A stretch of 64,000 nucleotides of DNA from Leptodontidium sp. MPI-SDFR-AT-0119 (lineage: Eukaryota; Ascomycota; Leotiomycetes; Helotiales; Leptodontidiaceae), in assembly GCA_020726505.1 (NCBI GenBank), contig JAHLEZ010000021.1, forward strand, positions 930,001-994,000, written 5' to 3'. The notes beneath the pieces were generated by a model, which ran no database searches, was not told where the DNA came from, and worked only from the letters and a program-made list of their open reading frames with translations. Positions 44,739 to 56,551 of the stretch are shown here, one piece after another (position 1 is the first letter of the stretch; every line of letters starts with the position of its first letter). Both the position numbers and the translations under genes were made by a program.

Positions 44739-47584
44739 ATGGCGCATGTTGCAAAGCTGGGCGGATTAACAGATGAGCTTGTGGAATTGCTCACTTCTAC
44801 ATCTGCAAAGGTAGGCAGGATATGCAATGTTCGGCCCTGTCCAAACAAGCAATACCCCATGTTTCTAAGTCGACTGACAATTGGTTGTAGTCAGACCAAG
44901 CAAAATTCAGTATACACCGAGAAAGTGCCCTTCGAGCTCTGCGATTCCATAATTACCCGCGAACAAATCAATTTGATGTCACAAGTCAACTCGAAGGTCT
45001 GGAGGAGAAATTGCGGGTGTACAACGAAGACCCACTGGCAGATGCATTAAGAGAGCGACTTGACAGATTATCGTCTTTGGAGGTAAAATGGACGCCGGAG
45101 ATCCTACATCTACTTTTGGAGCTGTCCGATCAGCCAGTGTCGAAATCGAAATTGGAGAAATTGACTTTCTTGAAGGAGCCAGAACCAGATACAGGGCCAA
45201 TTTTGAAATGGAAGGACCTCGTCGCGGAAGATCCTTTGTTAAGGGAAAAGAGCGTGTGGCGGAATGTCGACTTTACTGCTGGAGATTCAGATGGGGAAGA
45301 TTGGTATGAAGACTCTCGGTCAGACGTATCTGAACAGACAAACACAACTGCCCAGTCGAGTGTGGCAGACGAGTTCAATAGACGTCCAGATGAGCATGCT
45401 GTTGACACTATAGATAAGCTGGCTTTGGATGAACTACGAAAGCAGCAGTTCTGGCAGAAGACTCCAAATGTGTCTGGGGTGATTCTGGAAACTGTCAAGA
45501 AAAGCATAACTGAGCTCCAGGCTATTCGGGAAGTTCTCTTCATGCTTAGTGGTTTTCCAACTTCACTATTCGAGATCGATTCTAAACAACCGACGAAGAT
45601 TCGGCCTTCAAAGGGCTATGCGCTGAAGCATGCGTCCGCAGAGGCGTTCTTCAAACTTGCTAGGTCGTTTGCGGACGATGGATCTTGCCTCGCTCGTCTC
45701 CGACTATGGATCAAATCTCCCCAGAGCATTCCTTTACTGCAAATTTTTCAAAGCACACTGCTGGAACGAATCCAAACCTTTGATAGACGCCTGTCGGACA
45801 TCCAGCAGCGATTCATCTCACCAACAGAAGATATTGTGGTTAGCCTTCTGAGCGTGCAAGCCGAACTGGCTTCCCACATACTTCCCCTCGTCCAGCTTTC
45901 GAATATCATCAAAAGGCTGGATACTGAGCGATATGCACATGCGTTTCGCTATTTGGAGATGATTTACGACGACACGTGTACCTCACAAATGAATGGAGAC
46001 GAGGAAACCTACGAATTTATGGCTCGCATATTTTTTGACTGCTTCCGAATGTATTTACGTCCGATCAGGACCTGGATGGAAGAAGGGCAATTGGCGAACG
46101 ATGATAAGGTGTTCTTCGTATCGGAGGCAACTGGGGAAGTAGAACTGGCTTCTCTGTGGCAATCTCGGTTCAAGATCCGGAGAACTCAAGATGGTGTTTT
46201 GCATGCGCCAAAATTTCTGCAAGCTGCTGCAACCAAGATCTTCAATACTGGGAAGAGTGTGGTGGTCCTCAAACATCTGAACCAATACGAGTCGCTTCGG
46301 TCTACAGGAGGGATCGAGCCAGTTCTGGATTTTTGTACAGTGTGTCACCTTTCGGTTCGGCTTGCTCCTTTCCCAGAGCTTTTCGATACTGCTTTCGATG
46401 GCTGGGTCCAGAGCAAACACCATCATGCATCGTCCATACTCCGAAAGACTTTATTTGATTCATGCGGACTCCAAACATCGTTAGATGCGTTCTCTCATAT
46501 CTATTTCATGGCCGACGGCATCACAGCGTCAGCCTTCACAAACAATGTCTTCGACAAACTCGATACCTTGAACGCATCGTGGAATGATCGTTTTACTCTC
46601 ACTGAACTTTCTCAAAGCACATTTGGCTCAATCCCATCTGTGAATCCCGACCGGCTCCGAACGAACATCTTGACAATTCCTCGCAAGCACCGCGATGTCG
46701 CAAATTGCAGAAGAACAGTGAAGGTTTTGGCTATTCTGGAGTTTATATATCATCTCTCGTGGCCAATCCAAATAATACTCACACCAGTCACCATCGCATC
46801 ATACAAACGGATCTTCACGTTCCTGCTTCAAGTTCGACGAAGCTCTCACATCCTCACTCGACAGCGTCTGATCTCTGATCGTCTTACCAACAACAGTAGC
46901 ACCGACGAGCGTGCGATCTACTACGTGTTGCGGACGGGACTTCTGTGGTTCAACCAGATGCTTTACTATTACTTGACATCACTCGTCCTGGAGCCACTGT
47001 CGCAGAAAATGAGGACAGATCTGGAAGCAGCTGAGGACGTCGATGCCATGATCCAAGCGCACTCAGCCTACATCAAAAAGACAATAGATCAAGCACTTCT
47101 CGGAAGCAAGTTGGAGTTGATCCACAAAACCATCCTCAAAATCCTAGATCTGGGAATCAAGCTTGAAGACGCTCAAGCCGCAAACGCAGCTGCTAGTAAG
47201 GAAGCCTTGAAACACCAACAAGAGATGATGGACCTCTCAATGGCCAGTCTCGGCCTCCAAACACCCCGAAAGAAAGCCAATCAATTTATGAGAACTCCCA
47301 AATCAGCCAGGAATGACATGGATTCCAGCTCCGACGAGGAAAACGAGGATGTCGACGTTGATTTGAGCATCCTGTCCTCGACTTTTGGCGAGGATAGGGA
47401 GGAATTGTCGTATATTGAGAAGTTGAGAAAGATGAAGGCGGATTTTGATAGATTGGTGAGGTTTGTGGCGAGTGGATTGAAGGGTGTTGCGAGGGCTGGC
47501 GGGGGAGATGAGGCGAGGAGTTGGGAGGCGCTGGGTGAGATTTTGGAATCGGGGTTGGGGAATGGGACGATGGGGTACAGATGA
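44739..47584 (+). CDS. Gamma-tubulin complex component (Spc97/Spc98 family, GCP5-like)
   Basis: Two exons: join(44739..44810, 44891..47584), giving 921 residues. The 24-codon first exon ends in LLTSTSAK and joins in frame to SDQAKFSIHRESALRALRFH. The N-terminal region has WKDLVAEDPLLREKSVW followed by an acidic DSDGEDWYED stretch, resembling the N-terminus of GCP5. The GRIP1 part carries REVLFMLSGFPTSLF. The C-terminal GRIP2 part shows LEFIYHLSWPIQIILTP, YKRIFTFLLQVRRSSHIL and LRTGLLWFNQMLYYYLTSLV, which are family signatures that contact gamma-tubulin. The protein should sit at the spindle pole body as part of the gamma-tubulin ring complex for microtubule nucleation. Assignment to GCP5 rather than GCP4 or GCP6 rests on the N-terminal likeness and is less certain than the family. 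Confidence 0.85.
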
Positions 47585-48319
47585 TGGGGTTATTTGGAGA
47601 CGATAGAATATACCAGACCTCTTATTTCTGAGCGTTAAATGCCCTGCTTCATTGTTTTGAAGCTCAGAATGCGTGTTTTCTCGTGAGACCTCGATCACAA
47701 CATCTCAAGCGAATTGAAAGGGGTATTTGTACCTGAGCCTGACTCCCGACCTCGGCAAGCCGATCTCACTTGTTGTCATACCCAATTGTTATAAATGTCT
47801 TTCGACAATTTTACTAGTGCTATCTAACTCCAGTCTCGTCTAGCTCTCATTTCGAGCCTACCTCTTATCTTCATTTGCAAGTTGGTGTGTGCTTCGGAGG
47901 ACTCCTCCTAACGCCTTTACTCTTCCCCAACCCTTTCCAACTCCTCCAAATTCCACCGAACTCCTCATGTCATCTCGCTCCAACCACATTCTTGCATCTA
48001 TCTTCACTCCCCAAACTTCCTCTTTAGCTCCGGTCTATCCTTCACCTCTGACGTTCATCGCCGATTCAATCCTTTCTAAGTACTTTCTAATTCGTGGATG
48101 TTCGATGTCGGAGGATTGGTCTTGGTCGAAGATGATGTTGATATCGGATGAAATGGAAAGCCTCTCCTAACTATTGTCTCATCGTGCCCCTCGACCAGTA
48201 TAATTGAAGTGCATCAAACCCCATTCCCAGCAGCCCTAAAACCCGAGACCACGCGGTATAAACGTACCCAGTCAAGCCCTGGGCTTCGTCGTTCATAGAA
48301 GCTAGGGAGCCTATTTTGG
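47585..48319. other. Convergent intergenic region
   Basis: About 735 bp between the stops of the gamma-tubulin complex gene and the kinase-like gene. A 93-codon plus-strand frame at 47889-48170 is rich in Pro/Ser/Thr and has no recognisable motif. I see nothing else. Confidence 0.45.
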
Positions 48320-49117
48320 TCAGCGCGTTAAGACATTCTCCGATTGGATCTTTAGAAGGACTTTACGTATATCTACCAACACCTCTGCAGCACTCTCGTA
48401 ATCAGCATGCCAACATTTGTTGATGATATTACCCAATTCTATTCCAAGCACATCTGGAAGTTTGCCTTCCTTGTACAACTGTCTCACTTCTTCATCGTTT
48501 TTTCCGTCGTAGGGACGTTTGCGGGTAGACATCTCATAAATCACAGAGCCGAGGGCGAATAAATCGTCTTTCACAACAAAATCGAAGGAATAATCATGTC
48601 TGCGCAAACATCTTTGCCCGTAGAAGGATCCGGATAGCCTCTGGCCGTCGATCGACGAGCCGGCGAAGTCGCAGAGCACAGCGTCGGAATTGTCAGTAGT
48701 AAGAACATTGCTGGTGCTGGTGTCGCAGTGTATGATGCCTTTGCCGTGCAAGTAATCCAGTCCTTCAACAATTTGCTCCACCCACTTGAATAAAAAGATG
48801 TCTGCATTCGATTCGATCAGTTGCCTTAGAGTACCCCTTGGGTGATATTCAAGAAGGATTTCCGGTCCCCTTGACCCAGGGTAACTTAGGATGCTGGGAT
48901 GGTGGCCAAGCCTCTCATAGACCTTGCGCTCGAATTTAACGTCATGCTTAACCTCACGACCAGTGTGAGGATATTTAGCTACAACCTTAGGCGCGAGCTT
49001 AAAAACTACCCCGGACTGTCCAGCGCCGAGGAATTCCATGGTCATGGCCGCTGCGTTGAGGTTTGCTTCTGTGTAAGAGAAGAAGGACCGTAGATGTAAG
49101 CTACAATCATGATACAT
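48320..49117 (-). CDS. Protein kinase-like protein with altered catalytic motifs
   Basis: A single-exon gene of up to 265 residues. The ATG at 49117 gives 24 residues before MTMEFLGAG; an ATG at 49045 or 49039 would also leave the kinase domain complete. The Gly loop is LGAGQSGVVFKL, the ATP-binding Lys lies in VVAKY, and an alphaC Glu is in FERKVYERLG. The catalytic loop reads HCDTSTSNV, with Cys replacing the Arg of HRD and no Lys two residues after the Asp. The magnesium motif reads CDFAGSS, with Ala for the Gly of DFG. The APE region is missing or altered, but the F-helix DLFALGSVIYEM is kept. The fold is probably intact. Fungal lineages have many such small kinases; whether this one is catalytic is uncertain. 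Confidence 0.82.
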   Translation of the reverse strand: MYHDCSLHLRSFFSYTEANLNAAAMTMEFLGAGQSGVVFKLAPKVVAKYPHTGREVKHDVKFERKVYERLGHHPSILSYPGSRGPEILLEYHPRGTLRQLIESNADIFLFKWVEQIVEGLDYLHGKGIIHCDTSTSNVLTTDNSDAVLCDFAGSSIDGQRLSGSFYGQRCLRRHDYSFDFVVKDDLFALGSVIYEMSTRKRPYDGKNDEEVRQLYKEGKLPDVLGIELGNIINKCWHADYESAAEVLVDIRKVLLKIQSENVLTR

Positions 49118-49906
49118 CGATTACAGTTCATTCTTGCCTCGCGACATCCTCAATCCAGATCGCTCTGAATCAGCCTCAGCTGACACCTGGCGTGGTACAG
49201 GATTTATGTCAGACTCATTGTTATAGGTGGAGATTTTAGACTAGGGACTTCGTCCTCGTACAAAAGACAAGCTTCTTCGCTCATCTTCGCTCATTCTTTG
49301 CACATCTGGCGCCATATATTTTCGCAACGCTCAATTCAGTTGCCCTACCACAGTCCTCTTTGCTACCAACGCACGCCTGCGCCGTCGCATCTGTCTGTCA
49401 ACTAATCAGACAGAAGTCCTCCATCGGCCAGGCCAGGGCACGGAATGACTTCTGCTTCCGAATGCCGACCCGAAGACGGCGGACGGATATGCTTTGTAAG
49501 AAAATCATCGATGCTTCCCATACAAACTGGACAACACACGGCGTTCAGATAAGTACGGTGAGGGTGAGGTAGGTAAGGTACGGTACAGTACTGTACGGCT
49601 TGCTTTTCCTTACAATCGACGTTTCAAATCAAATCATACTTGAAGCTTTATCTCCATAACAAGCACAGCTAGCTAGCTACATTAGCTATCTTTTCCTTAT
49701 CGGGCAGCTCGTCAACGTCTCCCCAGACCAGATCAGTAATTCCATTGATTGCCAATCCATTTCCCTTTCACAACTATTCATCTTCCTCTTTTAATCAATC
49801 AAGCTGCTTGGAATACCGAACTCGGATAAGACTCTATCCTCTACACATACACTTCTCGTTTGATACTCTCCTTACCTTACATAAGAAAACGGTATTGAAG
49901 CAAAAG
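49118..49906. other. Divergent intergenic region, kinase-like and aminotransferase promoters
   Basis: About 790 bp hold the promoters of the minus-strand kinase-like gene and the plus-strand aminotransferase gene. The open frame at 49360-49572 is not recognisable. The last 150 bp before the aminotransferase ATG are pyrimidine-rich, as expected of a fungal core promoter. Confidence 0.5.
49583..49596. promoter_or_regulatory. Perfect 14-bp palindrome in promoter
   Basis: The sequence GTACAGTACTGTAC is its own reverse complement and lies about 310 bp upstream of the aminotransferase ATG. It is preceded by related GGTAAGG and GGTACGG units. Perfect dyads of this size can be binding sites for dimeric regulators, but no factor is known to me for it. 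Confidence 0.35.
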
Positions 49907-52005
49907 ATGGCCGATTTCGAATACGTCTCGCAGCGCGAGGCAACCGAGCAGACTGGTCCCAAACCACCCTTGGATCTCAGCCATCACCTCTCCAGAGTCA
50001 CGGCCGCGAGGAAGGAGAGCGCAGTCAAGAAGTTCTACCAGTATTTCCAGATCCCAGGCATTGGGAATTTGGCAGGTGGTGAGTATCTAGCTCCGTTCCA
50101 TCCATTACATCTCGTTGGTGGTGGTTGAAGGTGGGGTGGATTTCAAGCATCATCGTTATCGTCTTGCCTTGCCTTGCCACTATCTACATAACAATGAATG
50201 ATGCTGATATATCCTCCCGTTCGCAGGTCTACCAAATGCCTCCCTCTTCCCATTCGATACTCTCGAAGCCCAGATCGCACAACCAGAGCGCTGGACACCC
50301 ACACCCAACGACCCCAACGATCCCAGCAAGGACCTCTCCCAGAAACTCGAGAAAGCCAGCCTCCAGAAGAATGGCAGAGATGTCACATCTTCAACACACA
50401 TCACAGTGCCACATACATCCGCTATAGCGAATCCCATACAGAAGATTGATCTCACGACCGCTCTACAATACGGCACTGCGCAGGGCTATCCCCCACTCTT
50501 CTCCTTCCTGCGCCAGTTTACTCGCGAGGTCCTCCATCCCAATGTCCCGTACGCTGGCGGTCCCGAGATCAATCTCACCTGTGGAAGTACAGATGGCATG
50601 GCGAAGACACTGGAGGCTTTCACGAATACGTGGAGTGAGGAGAGGGATTGGATACGTGAGCGCCCTGGGATGCTGTGTGAGGAGTTTGCGTATATGAATG
50701 CCCTACAGGCGGCTGCTCCTCGAGGCGTGCAGATCGTTCCTGTAGCTATTGATTTGGAGGGTATGCTTCCCAGTGGTCCTGGTGGCTTGGAAGACGTGCT
50801 TGAGAATTGGGATGAGTCGAAGGGAAAGAGACCTCATCTGATGTATACGGTTACGTGAGTATTCCATTCCATCCCTGTTTTTTCTATCTACATATGTACT
50901 GTGTGTATGTATGTATGTATAGCTTGATGAAGAAGTGACATTGACATTTTCCAGTATCGGCCAGAATCCCACTAGTGGTACACTTTCCGTGCAGCGCCGC
51001 AAGGACATTTACGCCCTCTGCAGCAAGTACGACGTGATCATCATCGAAGATGATCCATACTGGTACCTCCAATTCCCATCTGCAGCTGGCCACGAAGCCG
51101 AGATGCGAAACCTCCCTACGCCAGCTCCTCAACCCGTCCACCAGTTCGCTAAGAAATCCGGATATCCATTCATCGATAGTCTCGTGCCTTCATACCTGAA
51201 CGTCGATTATGACGGCCGCGTAGTCCGTCTCGACACATTCTCCAAGACTGTCGCTCCCGGCTGCAGAGTCGGCTGGATCACAGCCCAACCCGCAATCATC
51301 GAGCGCATCCTCCGCATCACAGAATGCTCCACACAACAACCATCCGGCTTCGTGCAATCCATGCTCTCGGAACTGATCATGGGCCCCCAACCCGCTATGG
51401 CGGAGTTCGCTAAGAAGTCCAAGAAAGAGCAGATGGCTTTCACGGGCTGGCAGACCGACGGCTGGGTCCGCTGGCTGGCTGGTCTGAGGGGCAATTACGA
51501 GAACCGCATGAATAGGATGTGTACCCGTCTTGAGGAGGGCCGGTTCTTGCTCAAGCAGAAGACGCCGAATCGTACTGCGGATGCGGACTGGGCTGTTATC
51601 TCAAAGACAAAGATGTACTCTTTTGACTGGCCACGTGCAGGTATGTTCGTGTGGGTGCATATGCACTATGACACCCATCCATTGGCGGGCGTTGTCCCAG
51701 GCCCCAAGATGTCAGAGCTACTCTGGGTATTCTTGACTACGGTTCCGTATCTTGTGTTGGCTAGTCCCGGGGCGGTGTTCAGTCCCACGGAGGAGATTAG
51801 AGCGGAGAAGGGCTGGCAGTATTTCAGACTGTGCTTTGCGGCTGTGTCGGAGGAGGAGGTCGAGAAGAGTAGTAAGCGGTTCGCTGAGGGTATCAAGGCC
51901 TTCTGGTTGATCAAGAGTAAGAAGGAGATGGAAGATATTGAGCCAGAGGTCAATCAGGCGAATGTCGGCCAGTTGTGTGATTTGGCTATGGGCATGGCTT
52001 GTTAG
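49907..52005 (+). CDS. Aromatic-type aminotransferase, class I/II, PLP-dependent (ARO8-like)
   Basis: Three exons: join(49907..50078, 50227..50854, 50955..52005), giving 616 residues. This is a fold-type I aminotransferase of the aromatic aminotransferase/2-aminoadipate aminotransferase group. PLP-site blocks are seen in order: LTCGSTDGMAKTLEAF (phosphate-binding), YTVTIGQNPTSGTLS (conserved Asn of the NPTG-type motif, formed across intron 2), IIIEDDPYWYLQF (Asp that pairs with the pyridine N), and DTFSKTVAPGCRVGW (Schiff-base Lys in SK). The enzyme should move amino groups between aromatic amino acids or aminoadipate and 2-oxoglutarate. It is longer than bacterial relatives because of inserts around VHQFAKKSG and a C-terminal tail. 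No targeting signal is obvious. Confidence 0.9.
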
Positions 52006-52900
52006 GTAAGTACCTAGGTATCTATCTTGATCTAGGTTAGATGTTTTCCAGGCTTTGAGTCTTTCAGATGGGGTTGGTTGGTTTGCTTTTGCTGGGTGAG
52101 GGATCAAGGTAGAATATTTACGAATTTGTCAAGGTTATGGTTAATGAGATGCAAGATTGAGACGTACATGCATATGCAACTATGGCGAATAGTGACGACA
52201 GGTATCAGGTGCATTTGTGACTGCTAGAGGGAGTGAGGGTCGACGATACGGCCTATTCGTTTTGTGTTTCACGAAGCTCGTGATTAAGTGCCGCTCACCT
52301 TTCCCTGTTGGTGTCAAGTATCAAGCTTCACTCTATACTGTGAATGACCAAATTTTGTCGAAATCTCAATAAATAGACTTACCGTAGATCAAGACGCCGG
52401 GCCCTTCCTTCCTACCATGTCAAGCATCGCTACTGAAGCTACGTGAATCCCAATGACTTTTTAGATATTAAGTCGAGATTGAAGGACATGGAACCTTTGA
52501 AGCTACTTCATAAAATAGTGCATTCGTTTTCTAGAATCTCTTGAATTCTTATATATCTCAAGAGGTTATGATAATGTAAATATCACGAACTCGAACTCGG
52601 GCTAGACATTTCAACCAGGGCAGGGGTTCAATGCTTGGCGTGACACTTGAAAAAACTCCCCTCTTTACCCCACTACTGACTGACTGGCTGTATCAACAGC
52701 CTCGTCCGCATCCTCCCCTACCACAATACACCACAACCACACAGCCCAATTCTCTCAACACCACAACCAACGACCAAAATCCCGAGAAACGAGAACAAAC
52801 AGAACGGAACTATCAACGCTACACGCTCAAACCCTCACCCTTCCACCCTTCCACCCTCAACCTTCCTCTCCAGAGACACCCCCCCACAAGCACACCCATC
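52006..52900. other. Intergenic region and MTHFR leader
   Basis: About 900 bp. The last 270 bp form an open frame from an ATG at 52631 that is in frame with the reductase start at 52901. Its composition (Pro/Thr/Gln/Asn-rich, with runs of CCACAACCA) looks like an untranslated leader, not a folded domain. Nothing else is recognised. Confidence 0.45.
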
Positions 52901-54913
52901 ATGGAGAAAATCACCGACAAAATCGCAGCCCTGCCCCCAGGCTCCAACTACTTCTCACTAGAATTCTTCCCCCCAAAGACAACAATGGGATCCTCGAACC
53001 TGCGCGCCCGTCTGGACCGCATGTCGCGCGCTCTGCGTCCCCTCTTCATCACCGTAACCTGGGGCGCAGGCGGTTCAACAGCCACTAAATCCCTCGAGCT
53101 GGCCGAGCTCTGCCAGCGCGAACTAGGCCTCACGACGTGTCTACATCTGACCTGTACGAACATGAGTCGGAAGTTGGTGGACCGGGCGCTGGAAGATGCG
53201 AAGGCGTTGGGGATTAGGAATATTCTTGCCTTGCGGGGAGATCCGCCGCGGAGCGAGGAGTATAGAGATGTGGGCGAGAATGGGAATGGGAGTGGGAATG
53301 GAGAGGTGGATACTGAAGAGGAGTTTGAGTGGGCGGTTGATCTGGTGAGGTATATCCGTAAGCAGTATGGGGATTATTTCTGTATTGGCGTTGCGGCGTA
53401 TCCGGAGGGCCATGCGGATGAGAGTGATCCTGCGGGTCAGAGTCTTGAGCATGATCTGCCATATTTGGTGGGGAAGGTGCAGGCTGGTGCGGATTTCATC
53501 ATGACGCAGCTTTTCTTTGATGTCGAGGCTTATGATGGCTTTGAGAAGAGATTGAGGGAGCATGAGAGTGGTGCTTTTAAGGACATGCCGATTATACCGG
53601 GTATGATGCCTATTCAGAGCTATCAGATGATCAAGCGAACGACAAAGTTGAGCCATGCAAGGATGCCGCCAGATGTTATGGCTAGGTTGGACGAAGTTAG
53701 AGGGGATGATGAGATGGTGAAGAAAGTGGGTGTGGATGTTGTGAGTGAGATTGTTACACATGTCCAGAAGGAACCTTCGCCTGGACCAAGAGGCTTCCAT
53801 TTCTATACTTTGAACTTGGAGAAGGCAGTAGCTTTCATTCTGGAGCGGACGAATCTCATTCCCTCGTCACCACTGGACTCGGAATCCGCAATTCTAGACG
53901 TCCCTTCTCCGCTGGAATCCCTCCAAATCAATGGCTCAACACACAAACGCCCTTCACGCCGACTGAGCTCGATAGGTTCAGATCCTCACAACAGAGTCAT
54001 AATAAGCGGCTCAATAACATCAAACCCAGACCGCGAAACTACCGCAGAAGAAGCAGCCGTCCCAGCAGAGCCAGTCAATACCCGAGCCAACACACTCGCG
54101 ATCTCTGAAGGCGAAGGTTCCCTCGGCCGCGAAGCAACATGGGACGACTTCCCCAACGGCCGCTGGGGAGACGCGCGCTCTCCCGCGTACGGAGAAATCG
54201 ACGGCTACGGCGTAAGTCTCCACATGTCCGTCAACCAAGCCATCAAGCTGTGGGGTTTCCCAACCAGCAGAGAAGACATAACATCCCTCTTCATCCGGCA
54301 CATCGAAGGTTCGATCTCCGCTCTACCATGGAGCGAACAAGGACTCAACGAGGAAACCAACACCATCAAATCGCAGCTCCTGAAACTCAACCAGAAAGGC
54401 TGGTGGACGGTAGCGTCCCAACCCGCTGTCAATGGCGTGAAATCTTCTGATCCTATCTTCGGTTGGGGTCCGAAGAACGGTTTCGTTTTCCAGAAAGCGT
54501 TTGTTGAACTCTTCATCCCCGTGGCGGATTGGACTGCTCTCCATGCTAAACTCACATCCTCATCCGTCGTAACTACCGTGTCATGGTACGCTTCCAACGC
54601 ATCTGGATCGTTCCTCTCCTCCTCGCCTAACTCTCCTGAGGATGCCGGCACTGGCAGTGGCAGCACGAATGCCGTGACGTGGGGTGCGTTTCCAGGCAAG
54701 GAGATTATCACACCGACGATTATCGAGGAGGTTAGTTTCCGGGCCTGGGCCGAGGAGGCGTTTGGAATTTGGGGTGAGTGGGGACGTGTGTATCCTGCTA
54801 GGAGCGTGAGTAAGCGTGTGGTGGATGGATGTAGAGAGGGGTATTGGTTGGTGAATGTTATTCATCATGGGTATGTTGAGAGGGAGGGGTTGTGGGAGTT
54901 GTTGCTGAAATGA
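52901..54913 (+). CDS. Methylenetetrahydrofolate reductase (MET12/MET13 class)
   Basis: An intronless gene of 670 residues from the ATG at 52901, chosen because the family begins here (ITDKIAALPPGSNYFSLEFF). An in-frame ATG at 52631 would add 90 low-complexity residues. The N-terminal FAD barrel carries FFPPKTTMGSSNLRARLDRM, TVTWGAGGSTATKSLELA, HLTCTNMSRKLVD, NILALRGDPPR and DFIMTQLFFDVEAYDGF. The C-terminal half is the eukaryotic regulatory domain, with NQKGWWTVASQPAVNG and GWGPKNGFVFQKAFVELF. It reduces 5,10-methylene-THF to 5-methyl-THF for methionine synthesis. An inserted Ser/Thr-rich linker (about residues 325-395) joins the domains. Fungi usually have two such genes; which paralogue this is cannot be decided here. 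Confidence 0.95.
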   Translation: MEKITDKIAALPPGSNYFSLEFFPPKTTMGSSNLRARLDRMSRALRPLFITVTWGAGGSTATKSLELAELCQRELGLTTCLHLTCTNMSRKLVDRALEDAKALGIRNILALRGDPPRSEEYRDVGENGNGSGNGEVDTEEEFEWAVDLVRYIRKQYGDYFCIGVAAYPEGHADESDPAGQSLEHDLPYLVGKVQAGADFIMTQLFFDVEAYDGFEKRLREHESGAFKDMPIIPGMMPIQSYQMIKRTTKLSHARMPPDVMARLDEVRGDDEMVKKVGVDVVSEIVTHVQKEPSPGPRGFHFYTLNLEKAVAFILERTNLIPSSPLDSESAILDVPSPLESLQINGSTHKRPSRRLSSIGSDPHNRVIISGSITSNPDRETTAEEAAVPAEPVNTRANTLAISEGEGSLGREATWDDFPNGRWGDARSPAYGEIDGYGVSLHMSVNQAIKLWGFPTSREDITSLFIRHIEGSISALPWSEQGLNEETNTIKSQLLKLNQKGWWTVASQPAVNGVKSSDPIFGWGPKNGFVFQKAFVELFIPVADWTALHAKLTSSSVVTTVSWYASNASGSFLSSSPNSPEDAGTGSGSTNAVTWGAFPGKEIITPTIIEEVSFRAWAEEAFGIWGEWGRVYPARSVSKRVVDGCREGYWLVNVIHHGYVEREGLWELLLK

Positions 54914-56551
54914 GCGGGTGTGGTTGGGAGGATCCAGTGGTACCTAGGTATTGAGATATCGGGCGTGCGTTAAGCACCTAGTTGGGATATTGAACTTGAA
55001 CCTGCGGGGAGGCCCTGGGATTCTTGGTCTGGTGGTTGGCTCAGATGGATGGAAACCTCATCTTGTTGAGATGATTCGGAGAAAGTGAGGTGTTGAACCA
55101 ATCTTCATGTAAAAGTAAGACTATCCGTTACGGAGAAAGCAAGGCGAATGGAGTTTTTCAATCAGAATACCCCTTCCAAAAAGCAATACCTCAGTCCCGA
55201 ACGCAAACAATCTAAAGAGACTCAAGGTCTAACTAGGCATCGTGGCCAGTTAAAGTCGAAATAAGATAATACCAATCGACGGATGATGATCGAACTCAAC
55301 GACTGACTCGGCAGATCTGTTGACATTAAAGCTAGTCGATCAGTCAATCAATCAATAAACCCCCGCAACTCCTCGGGGAGTTAGATTCCAAATCCTGACT
55401 GCGTATATTATCGCAAGAAGAGGGAAGAACTTCCTCTTCACATTATGAAATCAACTCACACCAAACCAATCATAAAACAAAACCATTCAGTAGAAGTGCA
55501 TTTCTTTTCATTTCATTTCCTTTCTCGCGTTTCTTTACTGATGATCCGACTACCCATCCGTCCATCGTCTATCAAAGCCTCAATTCAGAGCCGCAGCCGC
55601 AGCAAACCATAATCCCTCCCTCAAAGCCTCAAGCAGCACGAAATCCACCCAGGGAAAAAGAAGAGAAAAGAAAGAGTAAATACAAAGTCCGCACCCCCGC
55701 AAGGAGAATCTTCTCACCAAGATCCCCAGTTGAAGAGGAAATCTTTCCTGTATGAACCATCTATCCATCCATCTATCCATGTACCAATCCAGCAATCCAG
55801 TGATCCCTTTTTGAAGGTAAGCAAGCTAAGAAAGCAAGCAAGCTACACGAGAGAGTGAAATGTGAAATGCGAGGTGTGTGCAAGCAAGAGTACCCATCCA
55901 TCCATTCATCCATAAAAAAGCAAAGCAAAAAACCACCAAATCCCAACTCAACCCACCCAACTCACCCACTCAAACCGCAAACCGAAGAAGTTGAAAATCG
56001 AAATCAAGAGCCGTAAATCTCCCATCCACATAATCTTCTCCCCGAGGAGACGAAGATAGTAGTAGGAAGGGGATCCAAGAATTTAATCCCAGATCACGAA
56101 ATACCGCGTTATCGAAATTGTTGAAATCCATCCTTTCATGTTGCGTTGATTTTGTGTTTTGTTGCCAATTTGTTGGTGTGTCGAATGAATGAGGTGTTGC
56201 GATGCGAGGTAATGAGGAGAATTTTCTTCGGAATTGTCGTAATATCGTAAGTGAAAAAGAAAAAAAGCAAGCCGGAACGCCGCGTCGACGACAAGGAAAA
56301 GCGCTGACGTGTTTTTTTGTGCGATGTTGAAAGAACAAGGGGCCAAGGAAAACGTGTAATTGTCGGGGTGTTTGTTTTTTTTGATAGTACAAACGAAGTC
56401 GAAAACGCGAGGTTGAAGACCGTTCAACAATTCGTTCATCTGTCGAGAAAATGCCATGGTGTTTGAAGAGTTGACAAATCTCGCGAGGAAAGTGTGATGA
56501 GATGAGGAAGATTGGTTGGTGCTTCAAGATCTAGATCTTTTAAGGGAAGAT
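54914..56551. other. Intergenic region between MTHFR and the repeat gene
   Basis: About 1.6 kb between convergent stops. Minus-strand frames of 124 and 185 codons at 55970-56527 directly follow the repeat gene stop and have no recognisable family features, so they probably lie in its 3' untranslated region. TCCATCCAT simple repeats occur near 55765 and 55895. Confidence 0.45.

Noticed and set aside
55970..56527. 185-codon minus-strand open frame next to the repeat gene stop
   Set aside because: Low-complexity and without motif. Better explained as 3' untranslated sequence.
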